From XYD1-FULL-44-32 sp964433715 (GTDB lineage Bacteria > Patescibacteriota > Minisyncoccia > Phycocordibacterales > XYD1-FULL-46-19), in NCBI GenBank assembly GCA_964433715.1, contig CAYSSL010000016.1, forward strand, positions 1 through 12,489: a stretch of 12,489 nt of DNA, read 5' to 3'. The notes under the pieces were generated by a model that ran no database searches, was not told the DNA's origin, and worked only from the letters and a program-made list of their open reading frames with translations. The translations under genes were made by a program, and so were the position numbers. Every line of letters begins with the position of its first letter. Positions within the stretch are counted from its first letter, which is position 1. Positions 1 to 7,306 of the stretch are shown here, one piece after another.

Positions 1-100
1 ACCCCAAGTCTGGGGTAAAAATAGACACGATAATATCTTTTTCCCGCAAAGGTCGTTCATTCAAAATAAAACCTTGAGTGTGATAATGGCGATGAGCCAT
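1..100 (-). CDS. recO: DNA repair protein RecO, N-terminal fragment (runs off the window start)
   Basis: Reading the minus strand from the ATG at 98-100 gives 33 open codons to the window edge. The visible peptide includes TQGFILNERPLREKDIIV followed by SIFTPDLG, which matches the first beta strands of the RecO OB fold: a leading T-x-G-hydrophobic stretch, an R-E-x-D segment, and 'hydrophobic-FTPxxG' closing the first hairpin. In RecFOR recombination RecO binds single-stranded DNA and RecR and loads RecA. The start lies 11 bases after the ileS stop, so it is probably the next gene of the same operon. The spacer is T-rich with no good Shine-Dalgarno. Identity rests on only 33 residues, so a different small OB-fold protein is possible but less likely. 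Confidence 0.72.
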   Translation of the reverse strand, partial: MAHRHYHTQGFILNERPLREKDIIVSIFTPDLG

Positions 101-111
101 CAGAGAAAAAA

Positions 112-2982
112 TTAAAAAGAAATTACAAACTTAATCCCTTCGATTTCTAGTATTTCACCAGCGCCAGCTTGGACAAAATTTATAGTCTCTGCGCCGACGG
201 TTTTTTTAATACTTGCTTCAAACTGCTTAATGATACCTTGTCCAACTTCGTCCGTTGCCACAGCAAGAACAATCCGATCCGCAGGCATTAATCCCTTGTC
301 CTTGCGCAAATCTTGTACCGCCCGCATAAGTTCACGAGCAATTCCCTCTTCTTTTAGTTCTGGTGTAACCACTAGATCAAGTTCAAAACCATCTGATATA
401 TTTCGATTAAAATTTATTTCTTTAATATTTACTTCGTCTTTTATTAATTCCAGAAGTTCAATTTCGTTTTTTAATCTGTCGTCTTGAATAATAAGTTTAT
501 TTAACGGCTGTCTAACTTTAATATTTTTCTGATTACGTATCATCAATACTTCAGATACAATTTTTCGACTCAATTCCATATTTTCTAACAGCTCTTGATT
601 TACATTGTCCATCTTAGGCCAATCACAAAGATGAATACTCTCTGGATCATTATCAGTTTTCAGTCTTTGATACATATCCTCGGCAAAAAATGGTGCAAAC
701 GGCGCCATAAGTTTAGAAATTTCTAGCAACACAAACCTAGTCGTCGCCTCAGCCTTCAAAGCATCATCCCCGCCAGCTTTAAACCGATCGCGTGACCGCC
801 TAATATACCACTGTGACAAATCGCCGACAAATTCTCGTAAATATCTTGTGGCCGAAAACAAATCATAATCATCAATACTTTTGGTTATCTCATTTTTCAA
901 CTCGTTTAGTTTAGCAATTATCCAACGGTCAAGAACGGGCAAATTGGAAAAATCAGATAGTGGCTCCACGCCAGTTTTAAACATCTCATAAAAATTGACG
1001 ACATTTTTAAGCAAATTGAAGACTTTTTTATTCACTTCATCCACGGTTTTTTCGTCAAAGTTTTTCGAGTCCCCCGGCTGGTTGACGCTATACATCCAGA
1101 AACGCAAAACATCCGCCCCGTATTTATCCATCATCTCCCACGGGTTTACCCCATTACCCAGTGATTTGGACATTTTTTTACCCTCAGCATCAAGGATCAA
1201 CCCAAGACAAATCACGTTTTTATAGGCCTTACCCTTACCCATAAGCGCCCCCACGGCATGGAGGGTATAAAACCAACCTCTAGTTTGATCTATCGCTTCA
1301 GAAATAAAATCGGCTGGATACCCACCATTTTCGATTTTTTCTTTATTTTCAAATGGATAATGGTCTTGGGCAAAAGGCATCGCTCCCGAATCAAACCAAA
1401 CATCCATCACCTCTAGTACTCGTGACAGCTCGGTACCATTGTCGGAAACTAATTTTACTTCATCTATATATGGTCGATGCAAATCTATCTCCCCTTCGAT
1501 ATTTGTCGGCAAACTACTTCCTGGTGCCAAATGACTTTTAAGTTCTTCAATAGATCCAATTACCAACATTTCTTTTTTGTCGGCACTGCGCCAAATAGGC
1601 AGAGGTGTGCCCCAATAGCGCTCGCGCGAAATCGCCCAATCTTTAATCCCCAAGAGCCACTCACCAAACCGCCCGTCTTTGATATGCGCTGGTTCCCAAT
1701 TTATATCCTCGTTTTCCTTAACCAACTTGTCCTTTAATGCCGACATCCGGATATACCACGAGTCCCGTGCAAAATAGATGAGTGGAGTCTTGCACCGCCA
1801 ACAAAACGGATAAGTATGAGTATATTTTTCTTTTTTAAACAATAGATCACGGCCCGCCAATTCTTTGATTATTTCCACATCCGTCGCCTCATCTTTAACA
1901 AATTTTCCCGCCAAAAAACCCGCTTCCGGTTTAAATGTACCGTCTTCATTTACAATATGATATTTTGGTAACCCAATTTTGGTTCCCAGCTCAAAGTCAT
2001 CTTGGCCATACATGACCGCGGTATGTACCACTCCCGTACCATCTTCGGTCGTAACAAAGTCAGCTGGATATATTTTAAACGCTTTCTCCTTTTCCTGCGC
2101 CGACATCTTGTCTACCAAAAAGCCCCATAATGGTTTGTAACTTTTGCCAACCAAATCTTTACCTAGAAATTCCTCAACTACCTCTCCCTCAACCCGATCG
2201 GATAATTTTTTAGCTAAAATCAAAAAACCATTTTCTGTTTTTATTTTTACATATTCAATATCTTCACCCACCGCCAAAGCTACATTGCCAGGCAATGTCC
2301 ACGGCGTAGTCGTCCAAGCCAGCACAAAAGTGTTTGGCTCTTCCTCCAGTTCAAACTTTACATACACCGACAAATCTTTAACTTCGGCATACCCTTGAGC
2401 CAATTCATGACTAGATAAAGCCGTACCACATCGGGTACACCACGGCACCACACGATAGTCTTGATACAACAACCCCTGCTTATCTACCTCGCCAATAATG
2501 TGCCACACCGATTCCATATATTCGGGTTTATAGGTCACATACGGGTTGTCCAAATCTACCCAGTACCCTATTCGCTCGGTAAAATTGCGCCATTCGTCTA
2601 CATAAGACCAAACACTTTTTTTACATTCCTCATTAAACTTGCCGATGCCGTAACTTTCTATTTCTTTTTTAGATTTGAGTCCAAGTTTTTTCTCAACCTC
2701 CAACTCTACCGGCAAACCATGGGTATCCCAGCCACCACGACGACGCACCTCAAAACCACACATTGTTTTGTAACGTGGAATAGCATCCTTAAAAGCCCGC
2801 GCCTCTAGGTGGTGAATACCCGGTCGGCCATTAGCGGTCGGTGGACCCTCATAAAAAACAAACTCCCCCGCTGGGGCGGGCTTACTTTCCGATTTTTTGA
2901 AAATATTATTTTCCTGCCAAAATTTAAGAATCTCTTCCTCTCGCTTGGCGGTTTCCGATTTGGTTGGCTCTATCTCTTTCAT
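112..2982 (-). CDS. ileS: Isoleucyl-tRNA synthetase, type 2 with GXHH signature
   Basis: Class I synthetase that charges tRNA-Ile in the cytoplasm. The Rossmann entry reads GPPTANGRPGIHH (residues 46-58), so the HIGH signature is GIHH at 55-58. C182/C185 and C394/C397 look like paired zinc ligands. The CP1 editing domain shows a threonine-rich TTTPWTLPGN (224-233) and GTGVVHTAVMYGQDDF (315-330) with its aspartates. DVWFDSG (527-533) and KMSKSLGN (603-610) complete the catalytic core, and an anticodon-binding helical region follows from about 680. At 956 residues it is shorter than the roughly 1030-1060 usual for type-2 enzymes and has no obvious C-terminal zinc finger. ValRS is unlikely, because the entry motif is the IleRS type-2 form and not PPPNVTG. 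Its ATG overlaps the stop of the upstream 64-residue ORF by 4 bases, suggesting translational coupling; recO follows. Confidence 0.96.
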   Translation of the reverse strand: MKEIEPTKSETAKREEEILKFWQENNIFKKSESKPAPAGEFVFYEGPPTANGRPGIHHLEARAFKDAIPRYKTMCGFEVRRRGGWDTHGLPVELEVEKKLGLKSKKEIESYGIGKFNEECKKSVWSYVDEWRNFTERIGYWVDLDNPYVTYKPEYMESVWHIIGEVDKQGLLYQDYRVVPWCTRCGTALSSHELAQGYAEVKDLSVYVKFELEEEPNTFVLAWTTTPWTLPGNVALAVGEDIEYVKIKTENGFLILAKKLSDRVEGEVVEEFLGKDLVGKSYKPLWGFLVDKMSAQEKEKAFKIYPADFVTTEDGTGVVHTAVMYGQDDFELGTKIGLPKYHIVNEDGTFKPEAGFLAGKFVKDEATDVEIIKELAGRDLLFKKEKYTHTYPFCWRCKTPLIYFARDSWYIRMSALKDKLVKENEDINWEPAHIKDGRFGEWLLGIKDWAISRERYWGTPLPIWRSADKKEMLVIGSIEELKSHLAPGSSLPTNIEGEIDLHRPYIDEVKLVSDNGTELSRVLEVMDVWFDSGAMPFAQDHYPFENKEKIENGGYPADFISEAIDQTRGWFYTLHAVGALMGKGKAYKNVICLGLILDAEGKKMSKSLGNGVNPWEMMDKYGADVLRFWMYSVNQPGDSKNFDEKTVDEVNKKVFNLLKNVVNFYEMFKTGVEPLSDFSNLPVLDRWIIAKLNELKNEITKSIDDYDLFSATRYLREFVGDLSQWYIRRSRDRFKAGGDDALKAEATTRFVLLEISKLMAPFAPFFAEDMYQRLKTDNDPESIHLCDWPKMDNVNQELLENMELSRKIVSEVLMIRNQKNIKVRQPLNKLIIQDDRLKNEIELLELIKDEVNIKEINFNRNISDGFELDLVVTPELKEEGIARELMRAVQDLRKDKGLMPADRIVLAVATDEVGQGIIKQFEASIKKTVGAETINFVQAGAGEILEIEGIKFVISF

Positions 2983-3173
2983 TTTTGATTTATTTTATCC
3001 TTGACCATCTGGTTAAATAACTTAGATACCACAAGGATTATACCAAGAATAATAATGGTGGCACCTAAAAATGTCCAAGAAAATTCTAGATAATCAAAAT
3101 ACCACACCCCGCCTGCTATCAAGAGGACAATTAGACCCAACTGATTAAAAATGAAATTTAGAAATTTAAGCAT
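2979..3173 (-). CDS. Small two-helix membrane protein, unknown function
   Basis: This 64-residue protein is not recognised. It shows two hydrophobic segments, about residues 11-27 (LGLIVLLIAGGVWYF region) and about 33-50 (WTFLGATIIILGIILVV region), separated by a short acidic turn (DYLE). A polar, lysine-containing tail ends in KDKINQK, so the tail is probably cytoplasmic and the protein a helical hairpin in the membrane. No catalytic or metal-binding residues stand out. Its TGA stop overlaps the ileS ATG (ATGA), so its translation is likely coupled to ileS. It begins 119 bases after argS, just past the inverted-repeat spacer. No Shine-Dalgarno is visible before its ATG. The clean hydrophobic pattern and the operon overlap make a real gene likely. 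A role in translation is not implied beyond the position. Confidence 0.72.
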   Translation of the reverse strand: MLKFLNFIFNQLGLIVLLIAGGVWYFDYLEFSWTFLGATIIILGIILVVSKLFNQMVKDKINQK

Positions 3174-3185
3174 TTTTCTGATTTA

Positions 3186-3289
3186 GCGAGGAAATTTTTT
3201 TCGCCGAGCCTTGCGCAAGGGCGGCGGCCCGAGCAGAGCAAATTTTCAGCAGAAAATTATGTGTGCTCGCCGAAAAATATTTCCGAGCG
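3186..3289. repeat. Inverted-repeat element with three internal hairpins
   Basis: This spacer between argS and the small membrane gene holds nested inverted repeats. The outer arms are 3190-3209 (ggaaatttttttcgccgagc) and 3265-3284 (gctcgccgaaaaatatttcc), which pair over 20 positions with two mismatches. Inside lie a 12-base perfect palindrome at 3209-3220 (ccttgcgcaagg), a GGGC-GGCG-GCCC hairpin at 3219-3230, and a 7-bp stem at 3241-3258 (aattttc-agca-gaaaatt). The palindrome and the second hairpin overlap by two bases and could not both form fully. The whole could fold as a multi-branched structure on either strand. It could be a dispersed intergenic repeat, a processing or stability signal between argS and the downstream genes, or a small structured RNA. 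No coding sequence is apparent in it. Confidence 0.6.
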
Positions 3290-3292
3290 CCC

Positions 3293-5011
3293 CTACATTT
3301 CGTCCGGCACTCTAATTCCCAACACCGTCAACCCATTTACCATTACAATTTTTGTCGCCTTGGTCAGCGCCAATCGCCAACCAGACATTTCTGGGTTTTC
3401 GCTATCAATAATTTTACTACCACCATAAAAACCGTTATAGGCACTGGCTAGCTCCAACAAATAAGTAACAATATATTGTGGAGCATATTCAGCTCCCGCC
3501 CGCTCAACTATTTCTGGGAATTGGTACAACAAACGCTCTAGCGGCAAAATATCGCCCTCTGGACGAACCGGTTTTGGCACCAAGTCCTCACTAAGTGCCT
3601 TATCCAACACCGACCCCGCCCGCACCGCTGTATACTGTAAATACGGCCCTGAATCGCCTTCAAATGACACGGATTTTTCCAAATCAAAAATAGTATCACG
3701 CCCCGGAGCTTGTTTTAAAATTGAAAACTTAATGGCCGCCACTGCTACCACCCGGGCAATATCCGCCTTTTGTGCTTTTGACAAAGGTCGATCTGACAAT
3801 TTTTCCATCACCTTTTTCTCAACATCGGTCAATAAATCTTCGGCCGCCACCACATCGCCCGTCCTTGACGACATCTTCCCTGTCGGTAACATCAATAAAC
3901 CGTGGGCTATATGTTTTATTTTCGGAGCTAGTTCCGGAAAAACAAATTCCATGGATTTCATTACCACTTTGAAATATTCACTCTGTTCGTTGGCGGTTAT
4001 TACAACCGACCGATCAAACTGATACTGGTCATACTTGGCTTTAGCTAAACCCAGTTCTTTGGCCTCATAAGTGGGTAGACCCTGCGAACTTAAAAAGACG
4101 CGAGTATGCAAACCGTGAGCTTCACCCTTAAAAACTACCGCTCCGTCGCTTTCAGTAAAAACCTGCTTTTTCAAAAATTCTTCTACCAACTCTTTACCCA
4201 AAACAGCCATTTGACTTTCAAAGAAATAAAAATCAAATTTTGTCCCCAAACGGTCATAGATAGTTTCAAAATATGCCAAGCTCCATTTGCGTCCAACATC
4301 ATAAAAACGATTAATGGTTCTGTCGGACCGTTCGTATATTTTTTTATTTAATTCAGCGATTTCTTTTTGGACTTCTTTACTACTTTCGTAAGCAGTAGCT
4401 CCAAAGGCATAGGCCGATCCTAAATAACCAACTCGGCTAGTTACACTGCCAAAAATCCTTTCTTTCCATAAATTGCCCCCTTTTTTCTGCATACCATAAA
4501 TCGCCTTAGCTACATGCAGACCGACATCACCTTGATAGCAAGCTCTTTTCACCTCGGCGCCATTCCACTCCAGAAGACGCGACAAAGCCTCGCCAATCGT
4601 GTTGGACATAAGATGTCCAATATGAAAAACCTTAAATGGATTGGGGTCGGTATATTCCACCAGAGTTTTTTCTTTTTTGTGGCGATTTATTTTCCCAAAA
4701 TTTTCACTTTCAACAATGTTTTTTATTTTCCCCTCAAAAAATTCTGGCTTGAGGTAAAAATTTATAAAGCCAAAACCAGCCACCACAATTTTTTCCACTT
4801 CTGGAAATTGTCGATTTTTCAAACTTTGGACCAGTTTTCCAGCTAATTCAATAGGATTTTCACCAAGCTTCTTGGCATAAATCAAGGCCGCATTAGTCGC
4901 ATAATCCCCCAATCCCTGATCGGCGGGGTGCTCTAAGGTTATTTTAGGTCCTCTTATGCCTAGCAGTTTGAGCTCTTCAACTAGGGCTTTTTCAATATTA
5001 GAGCGCATCAT
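3293..5011 (-). CDS. argS: Arginyl-tRNA synthetase
   Basis: Class I synthetase that charges tRNA-Arg. The first ~100 residues form the ArgRS-specific N-terminal domain that contacts the tRNA D-loop, with the typical LEHPADQGLGDYATN and GFINFYL stretches. The catalytic domain has EYTDPNPFKVFHIGH (119-133; HIGH at 130-133) and KMSSRTGDVV (379-388) in place of KMSKS, which is usual for many ArgRS. The C-terminal DALR anticodon-binding domain includes GPYLQYTAVRAGSVL (455-469) and ends VNGLTVLGIRVPDEM, the family's normal terminus. At 572 residues it is of standard length. Two ATGs are adjacent (5009-5011 and 5006-5008) and either could be used. There is no Shine-Dalgarno, and an extended -10 box ends 7 bases upstream, suggesting a leaderless transcript. 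The dut terminator lies immediately upstream. Confidence 0.96.
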   Translation of the reverse strand: MMRSNIEKALVEELKLLGIRGPKITLEHPADQGLGDYATNAALIYAKKLGENPIELAGKLVQSLKNRQFPEVEKIVVAGFGFINFYLKPEFFEGKIKNIVESENFGKINRHKKEKTLVEYTDPNPFKVFHIGHLMSNTIGEALSRLLEWNGAEVKRACYQGDVGLHVAKAIYGMQKKGGNLWKERIFGSVTSRVGYLGSAYAFGATAYESSKEVQKEIAELNKKIYERSDRTINRFYDVGRKWSLAYFETIYDRLGTKFDFYFFESQMAVLGKELVEEFLKKQVFTESDGAVVFKGEAHGLHTRVFLSSQGLPTYEAKELGLAKAKYDQYQFDRSVVITANEQSEYFKVVMKSMEFVFPELAPKIKHIAHGLLMLPTGKMSSRTGDVVAAEDLLTDVEKKVMEKLSDRPLSKAQKADIARVVAVAAIKFSILKQAPGRDTIFDLEKSVSFEGDSGPYLQYTAVRAGSVLDKALSEDLVPKPVRPEGDILPLERLLYQFPEIVERAGAEYAPQYIVTYLLELASAYNGFYGGSKIIDSENPEMSGWRLALTKATKIVMVNGLTVLGIRVPDEM

Positions 5012-5018
5012 TAGGTCA

Positions 5019-5027
5019 AATATAGCA
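5019..5027 (-). promoter_or_regulatory. Extended -10 promoter of argS
   Basis: On the minus strand TGC-TATATT (TGn plus -10) ends 7 bases before the first argS ATG, so transcription would begin at or next to the start codon. No convincing -35 hexamer is seen; that region is taken up by the dut terminator hairpin. The call rests on the extended -10 match and its position. Confidence 0.5.
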
Positions 5028-5051
5028 CAAAAACCCCTATTGTATAGGGTT
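5025..5051 (-). terminator. Intrinsic terminator of the glyA-dut unit
   Basis: On the minus strand AACCCTAT-ACA-ATAGGGGTT forms a stem with one bulged G, followed directly by a run of five T (5029-5033 read in reverse, overlapping the stem base). It begins 25 bases after the dut stop. The T-run overlaps the TGn of the argS promoter, so termination and the next initiation are packed back to back. Confidence 0.75.
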
Positions 5052-5076
5052 ATTTACTCCGTCTTTTAAGCGAAAA

Positions 5077-5511
5077 TTATTGCTTACCAGTAGAGCCAAA
5101 CCGCCCCTCCCCACGACTTGAATCAGACAATTCTTCCACTTCTTCAATATCTGCTATCACCACTGGAAAAATAACTAGCTGAGAAATCTTGTCGCCCTTT
5201 TTTATCTCGTATGGCTCATGTCCCAAATTAATCAAATTAACATTATATTCCCCGCGATATCCAGCATCGTAAACCCCACCCATCGTATGAATACCACCAT
5301 TTTTCGGCAAGCTACCTTTGTCTTTAACTATGGCGGCATAACCCAGAGGAAATTCTAAAGCCCAACCAACAAAAAATATTCGTCTCTCTCCTGGTTTCAG
5401 TATGTAGTCTTCTAGGGAAAACATATCTAACCCAACATCACCCGCGTGGGCATAGGATGGTAATTTAGCTTCAGGATTTAATTTTTTAATTTTTAACCTA
5501 AGACTGTTCAT
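5077..5511 (-). CDS. dut: dUTP pyrophosphatase (trimeric dUTPase)
   Basis: Hydrolyses dUTP to dUMP and pyrophosphate, keeping uracil out of DNA and feeding thymidylate synthase. All five motifs of the trimeric family are present in order: I AGDVGLDMFS (23-32), II KDKGSLPKNG (63-72), III GGVYDAGYRGE (78-88) with the catalytic Asp at 82, IV KKGDKISQLVI (104-114), and V SSRGEGRFGSTGK (131-143) with the uracil-stacking aromatic F138 and a phosphate-binding glycine-rich loop. The 144-residue length is typical. Motif II reads DKGSL where DKSGL or RSGL is usual, with Gly and Ser exchanged, and motif III has Gly in place of its second Asp. The start overlaps the glyA stop by 4 bases (ATGA), and a terminator follows. 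dCTP deaminase is excluded by motif V and the overall order. Confidence 0.95.
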   Translation of the reverse strand: MNSLRLKIKKLNPEAKLPSYAHAGDVGLDMFSLEDYILKPGERRIFFVGWALEFPLGYAAIVKDKGSLPKNGGIHTMGGVYDAGYRGEYNVNLINLGHEPYEIKKGDKISQLVIFPVVIADIEEVEELSDSSRGEGRFGSTGKQ

Positions 5512-6671
5512 TTTTTTAAGATATCATTTATTTTTTCTGCCAGCTTAATCATATCTTTTTCTTTTTTCCCGCGACTTGTTTCGGCCGCTGTACCAAGACG
5601 AATACCCGAAGGATCAACCGGACTTCGCTTGTCTCCCGGAATGGTATTTTTGTTTACAATTATCCCTGCTTTTTCTAAGCGATCACTAGCCTCTTTACCA
5701 CCCACACCTTTTCCATCCATCCAAGTGTCCAACAAAATTAAGTGGGAATCGGTACCGCCAGATACTAACCGCCAACCAAGTTTTTTTAATTCAGAAGCTA
5801 AAGCTTTGGCATTTTTGACCACCTGTTTAGTGTAGACCTTGAAAGCTGGCGTAGATGCTTCGCCAAAAGCGACCGCCACCGCGGCGATTTGGTTTAAGTG
5901 TGGACCACCCTGCATCCCCGGAAACACCGCTTTATCTATTTTTTCAGACAATTCCTTTTTAGAAAAAATCACAGCTGCTCGTGGACCACGCAGGGTTTTA
6001 TGAACGGTAGTGGTCACCACATCGGCATAAGGAAAAGGTGACGGGTAGGCACCACCAGCGACAAGACCTGCCGTATGCGACATATCTACCATTAAAATCG
6101 CCCCTACCTCATTGGCGATCGCTCGAAACTTTGCCCAATCAACTTTACGAGGATAAGCAGTGAACCCAGCCACAATAATTTTAGGTTTAGCTTTTTTGGC
6201 AATTTGAGCAATATCCTCATAATCAAGCTGTTCGGTCTTCGGATCAACACCATAAGGTATTTGTTGCCAAACCTTTCCGGTCACCGACACTTTGTGACCA
6301 TGAGTAAGATGTCCACCGTCAGTCAAAGTCATACCCATTATTTTTTCCCCAGTCGGCACCAAAGCTAAATACACCGCCACGTTGGCTGGAGACCCCGACA
6401 GAGGTTGAACATTTACACCCCAATTATTTTTAGACAATTTAAAAGCTTTTAGTGCTCGCTCTTTACAAAGGTTTTCTATTTTATCAACAATTTCATTACC
6501 CCCATAATAGCGGTGGCTTGAATACCCCTCGGCATATTTATTGGTTAGTTCTGAGCCTAGGGCCTCCAAGACATCTTTTGACACATAGTTTTCTGAAGCA
6601 ATCAGATTAACCACTTTTTTCTGACGCTTCTTTTCAGCTTCAATAAGTTTTTGGATTTGTTTGTCTTTCAT
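5508..6671 (-). CDS. glyA: Serine hydroxymethyltransferase
   Basis: PLP enzyme that converts serine plus tetrahydrofolate to glycine plus methylene-tetrahydrofolate, the one-carbon donor for ThyA. Visible motifs: NLIASENY (22-29), NKYAEGYSSHRYYGG (44-58), DMSHTAGLVAGG (196-207), the PLP-lysine site VHKTLRGPR (223-231; K225), FPGMQGGPH (250-258), and GIRLGTAAETSRG (356-368) with the carboxylate-binding Arg at 358. The Pro usual in the GTPA stretch is Ala here, and a Val precedes HKT. It has 387 residues, slightly shorter than the usual 410-420, mainly at the C-terminus. The reading frame stays open for 80 further codons upstream, but those are not SHMT-like and run across the divergent promoter and into the HIT gene, so the ATG at 6669-6671 is preferred. 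An extended -10 box ends 8 bases upstream and no Shine-Dalgarno is present. dut follows with a 4-base overlap. Confidence 0.96.
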   Translation of the reverse strand: MKDKQIQKLIEAEKKRQKKVVNLIASENYVSKDVLEALGSELTNKYAEGYSSHRYYGGNEIVDKIENLCKERALKAFKLSKNNWGVNVQPLSGSPANVAVYLALVPTGEKIMGMTLTDGGHLTHGHKVSVTGKVWQQIPYGVDPKTEQLDYEDIAQIAKKAKPKIIVAGFTAYPRKVDWAKFRAIANEVGAILMVDMSHTAGLVAGGAYPSPFPYADVVTTTVHKTLRGPRAAVIFSKKELSEKIDKAVFPGMQGGPHLNQIAAVAVAFGEASTPAFKVYTKQVVKNAKALASELKKLGWRLVSGGTDSHLILLDTWMDGKGVGGKEASDRLEKAGIIVNKNTIPGDKRSPVDPSGIRLGTAAETSRGKKEKDMIKLAEKINDILKK

Positions 6672-6679
6672 ATGTGGGC

Positions 6680-6688
6680 AGTATACCA
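6680..6688 (-). promoter_or_regulatory. Extended -10 promoter of glyA-dut
   Basis: The minus strand reads TGG-TATACT, an extended -10, ending 8 bases before the glyA ATG. A weak -35 candidate TTGTTA lies 19 bases upstream. The predicted start of transcription is at or near the ATG, so the mRNA is probably leaderless, in line with the missing Shine-Dalgarno. Confidence 0.55.
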
Positions 6689-6712
6689 CGAGCACATCAA
6701 GTGGTAACAAGA

Positions 6713-6740
6713 TTGACATATATCCTAAAAAATATAGAAA
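6713..6740 (+). promoter_or_regulatory. Promoter of the first HIT gene
   Basis: A perfect -35 TTGACA at 6713-6718 is followed by TAGAAA at 6735-6740 (16-base spacer) or TATAGA at 6733-6738 (14-base spacer) as the -10. This gives a leader of roughly 40 bases that ends in a good Shine-Dalgarno. It is divergent from the glyA promoter, and both fit in the 112-base spacer. Confidence 0.5.
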
Positions 6741-6771
6741 TAGTAGCAGTCTAGTACCAAAACAACGAAGT

Positions 6772-6777
6772 AAGGAG
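6772..6777 (+). promoter_or_regulatory. Shine-Dalgarno of the first HIT gene
   Basis: AAGGAG lies 6 bases before the ATG at 6784. It is one of only two strong Shine-Dalgarno sites in the window (the other precedes folA). It fixes the start at 6784 and rejects the longer open frame that begins at 6661 inside the glyA 5' end. Confidence 0.8.
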
Positions 6778-6783
6778 AAGAAA

Positions 6784-7290
6784 ATGCTGGGAAATATACA
6801 AAACGCCCGCACCAGAGAACAAATTGACCATCTGCAGCGCACTGTCGGCATGGGCAAATGCCCATTTTGCCCAGACAACGGTTTTGATCCAGAAGTTAAC
6901 AAGGTGATCATTGCTGGTGAGTATTGGCAAGGGTGGCAGAACCCATTTCCCTACCCCCACAACCAGCACCATTTTGTCTTTGCCACACTTGAACATATTG
7001 AAAACGTAGCAGACCTGACACCGGCCATGTGGGAAGAGTGGGGCAGACTAAATCAGGAGCTAATTGAACGCTTCAGCATCCCCGGCGGCGGCATTACCAT
7101 GCGCTTTGGTTTGAACCAATACAACGCCGGCACGTTGAGCCATTGCCACTCTCACATTCAAGTGCCCGATCTAACCGGACCTTCGTTTCAGGTATTTGCC
7201 AAATCTCCACTTCCCCTCATGGATCAGTTGGCGCCCTGCAAAGGTGCCAATCATTTGGAGCTTTTGGCTCGGGCCTTCTTGGCAACATGA
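6784..7290 (+). CDS. HIT-family protein with N-terminal CxxC (paralogue A)
   Basis: A 168-residue histidine-triad protein. The HIT motif is H120-C-H122-S-H124 followed by IQVPD; by analogy with HINT proteins the middle histidine would carry the nucleotidyl intermediate. C26 and C29 (KCPFC) form a probable zinc site with histidines of the core, and an N-P-F-P-Y-P segment precedes HHFVF (62-66), like the strand that leads into the HIT core. HIT proteins act on the phosphate of nucleotides or nucleotidylated compounds; this substrate is unknown. It shares a series of motifs with the second HIT protein downstream of thyA (PFC, GEYW/GKYW, PY...HH, GG..MRFG..xY, SHxHxH). It has its own promoter, strong Shine-Dalgarno and terminator, so it seems to be a separate, well-expressed unit. 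By hand count about 52% GC over 6841-7200, somewhat richer than most of the window. Confidence 0.85.
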   Translation: MLGNIQNARTREQIDHLQRTVGMGKCPFCPDNGFDPEVNKVIIAGEYWQGWQNPFPYPHNQHHFVFATLEHIENVADLTPAMWEEWGRLNQELIERFSIPGGGITMRFGLNQYNAGTLSHCHSHIQVPDLTGPSFQVFAKSPLPLMDQLAPCKGANHLELLARAFLAT

Positions 7291-7306
7291 CACACTTACA
7301 ATTTCA

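Noticed and set aside
2461..2808. Plus-strand open frame of 115 codons inside ileS
   Set aside because: It lies wholly opposite conserved IleRS coding sequence and has no recognisable family features; the same holds for the other plus-strand frames within 230-4846.
5508..5510. UGA recoding (glycine) as in Gracilibacteria or Absconditabacteria
   Set aside because: TGA ends glyA, the small membrane ORF and the first HIT gene at places that fit gene overlaps and a terminator, and no in-frame TGA was needed to extend any gene.
6661..6783. Open frame extending the first HIT gene upstream by 41 codons
   Set aside because: It would begin inside the glyA 5' end. The AAGGAG and promoter place the start at 6784.
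6672..6911. Open frame extending glyA upstream by 80 codons
   Set aside because: The extension is cysteine-rich and hydrophobic, is not SHMT-like, and would run across the divergent promoters and into the HIT gene. The ATG at 6669-6671 matches the family's N-terminus.
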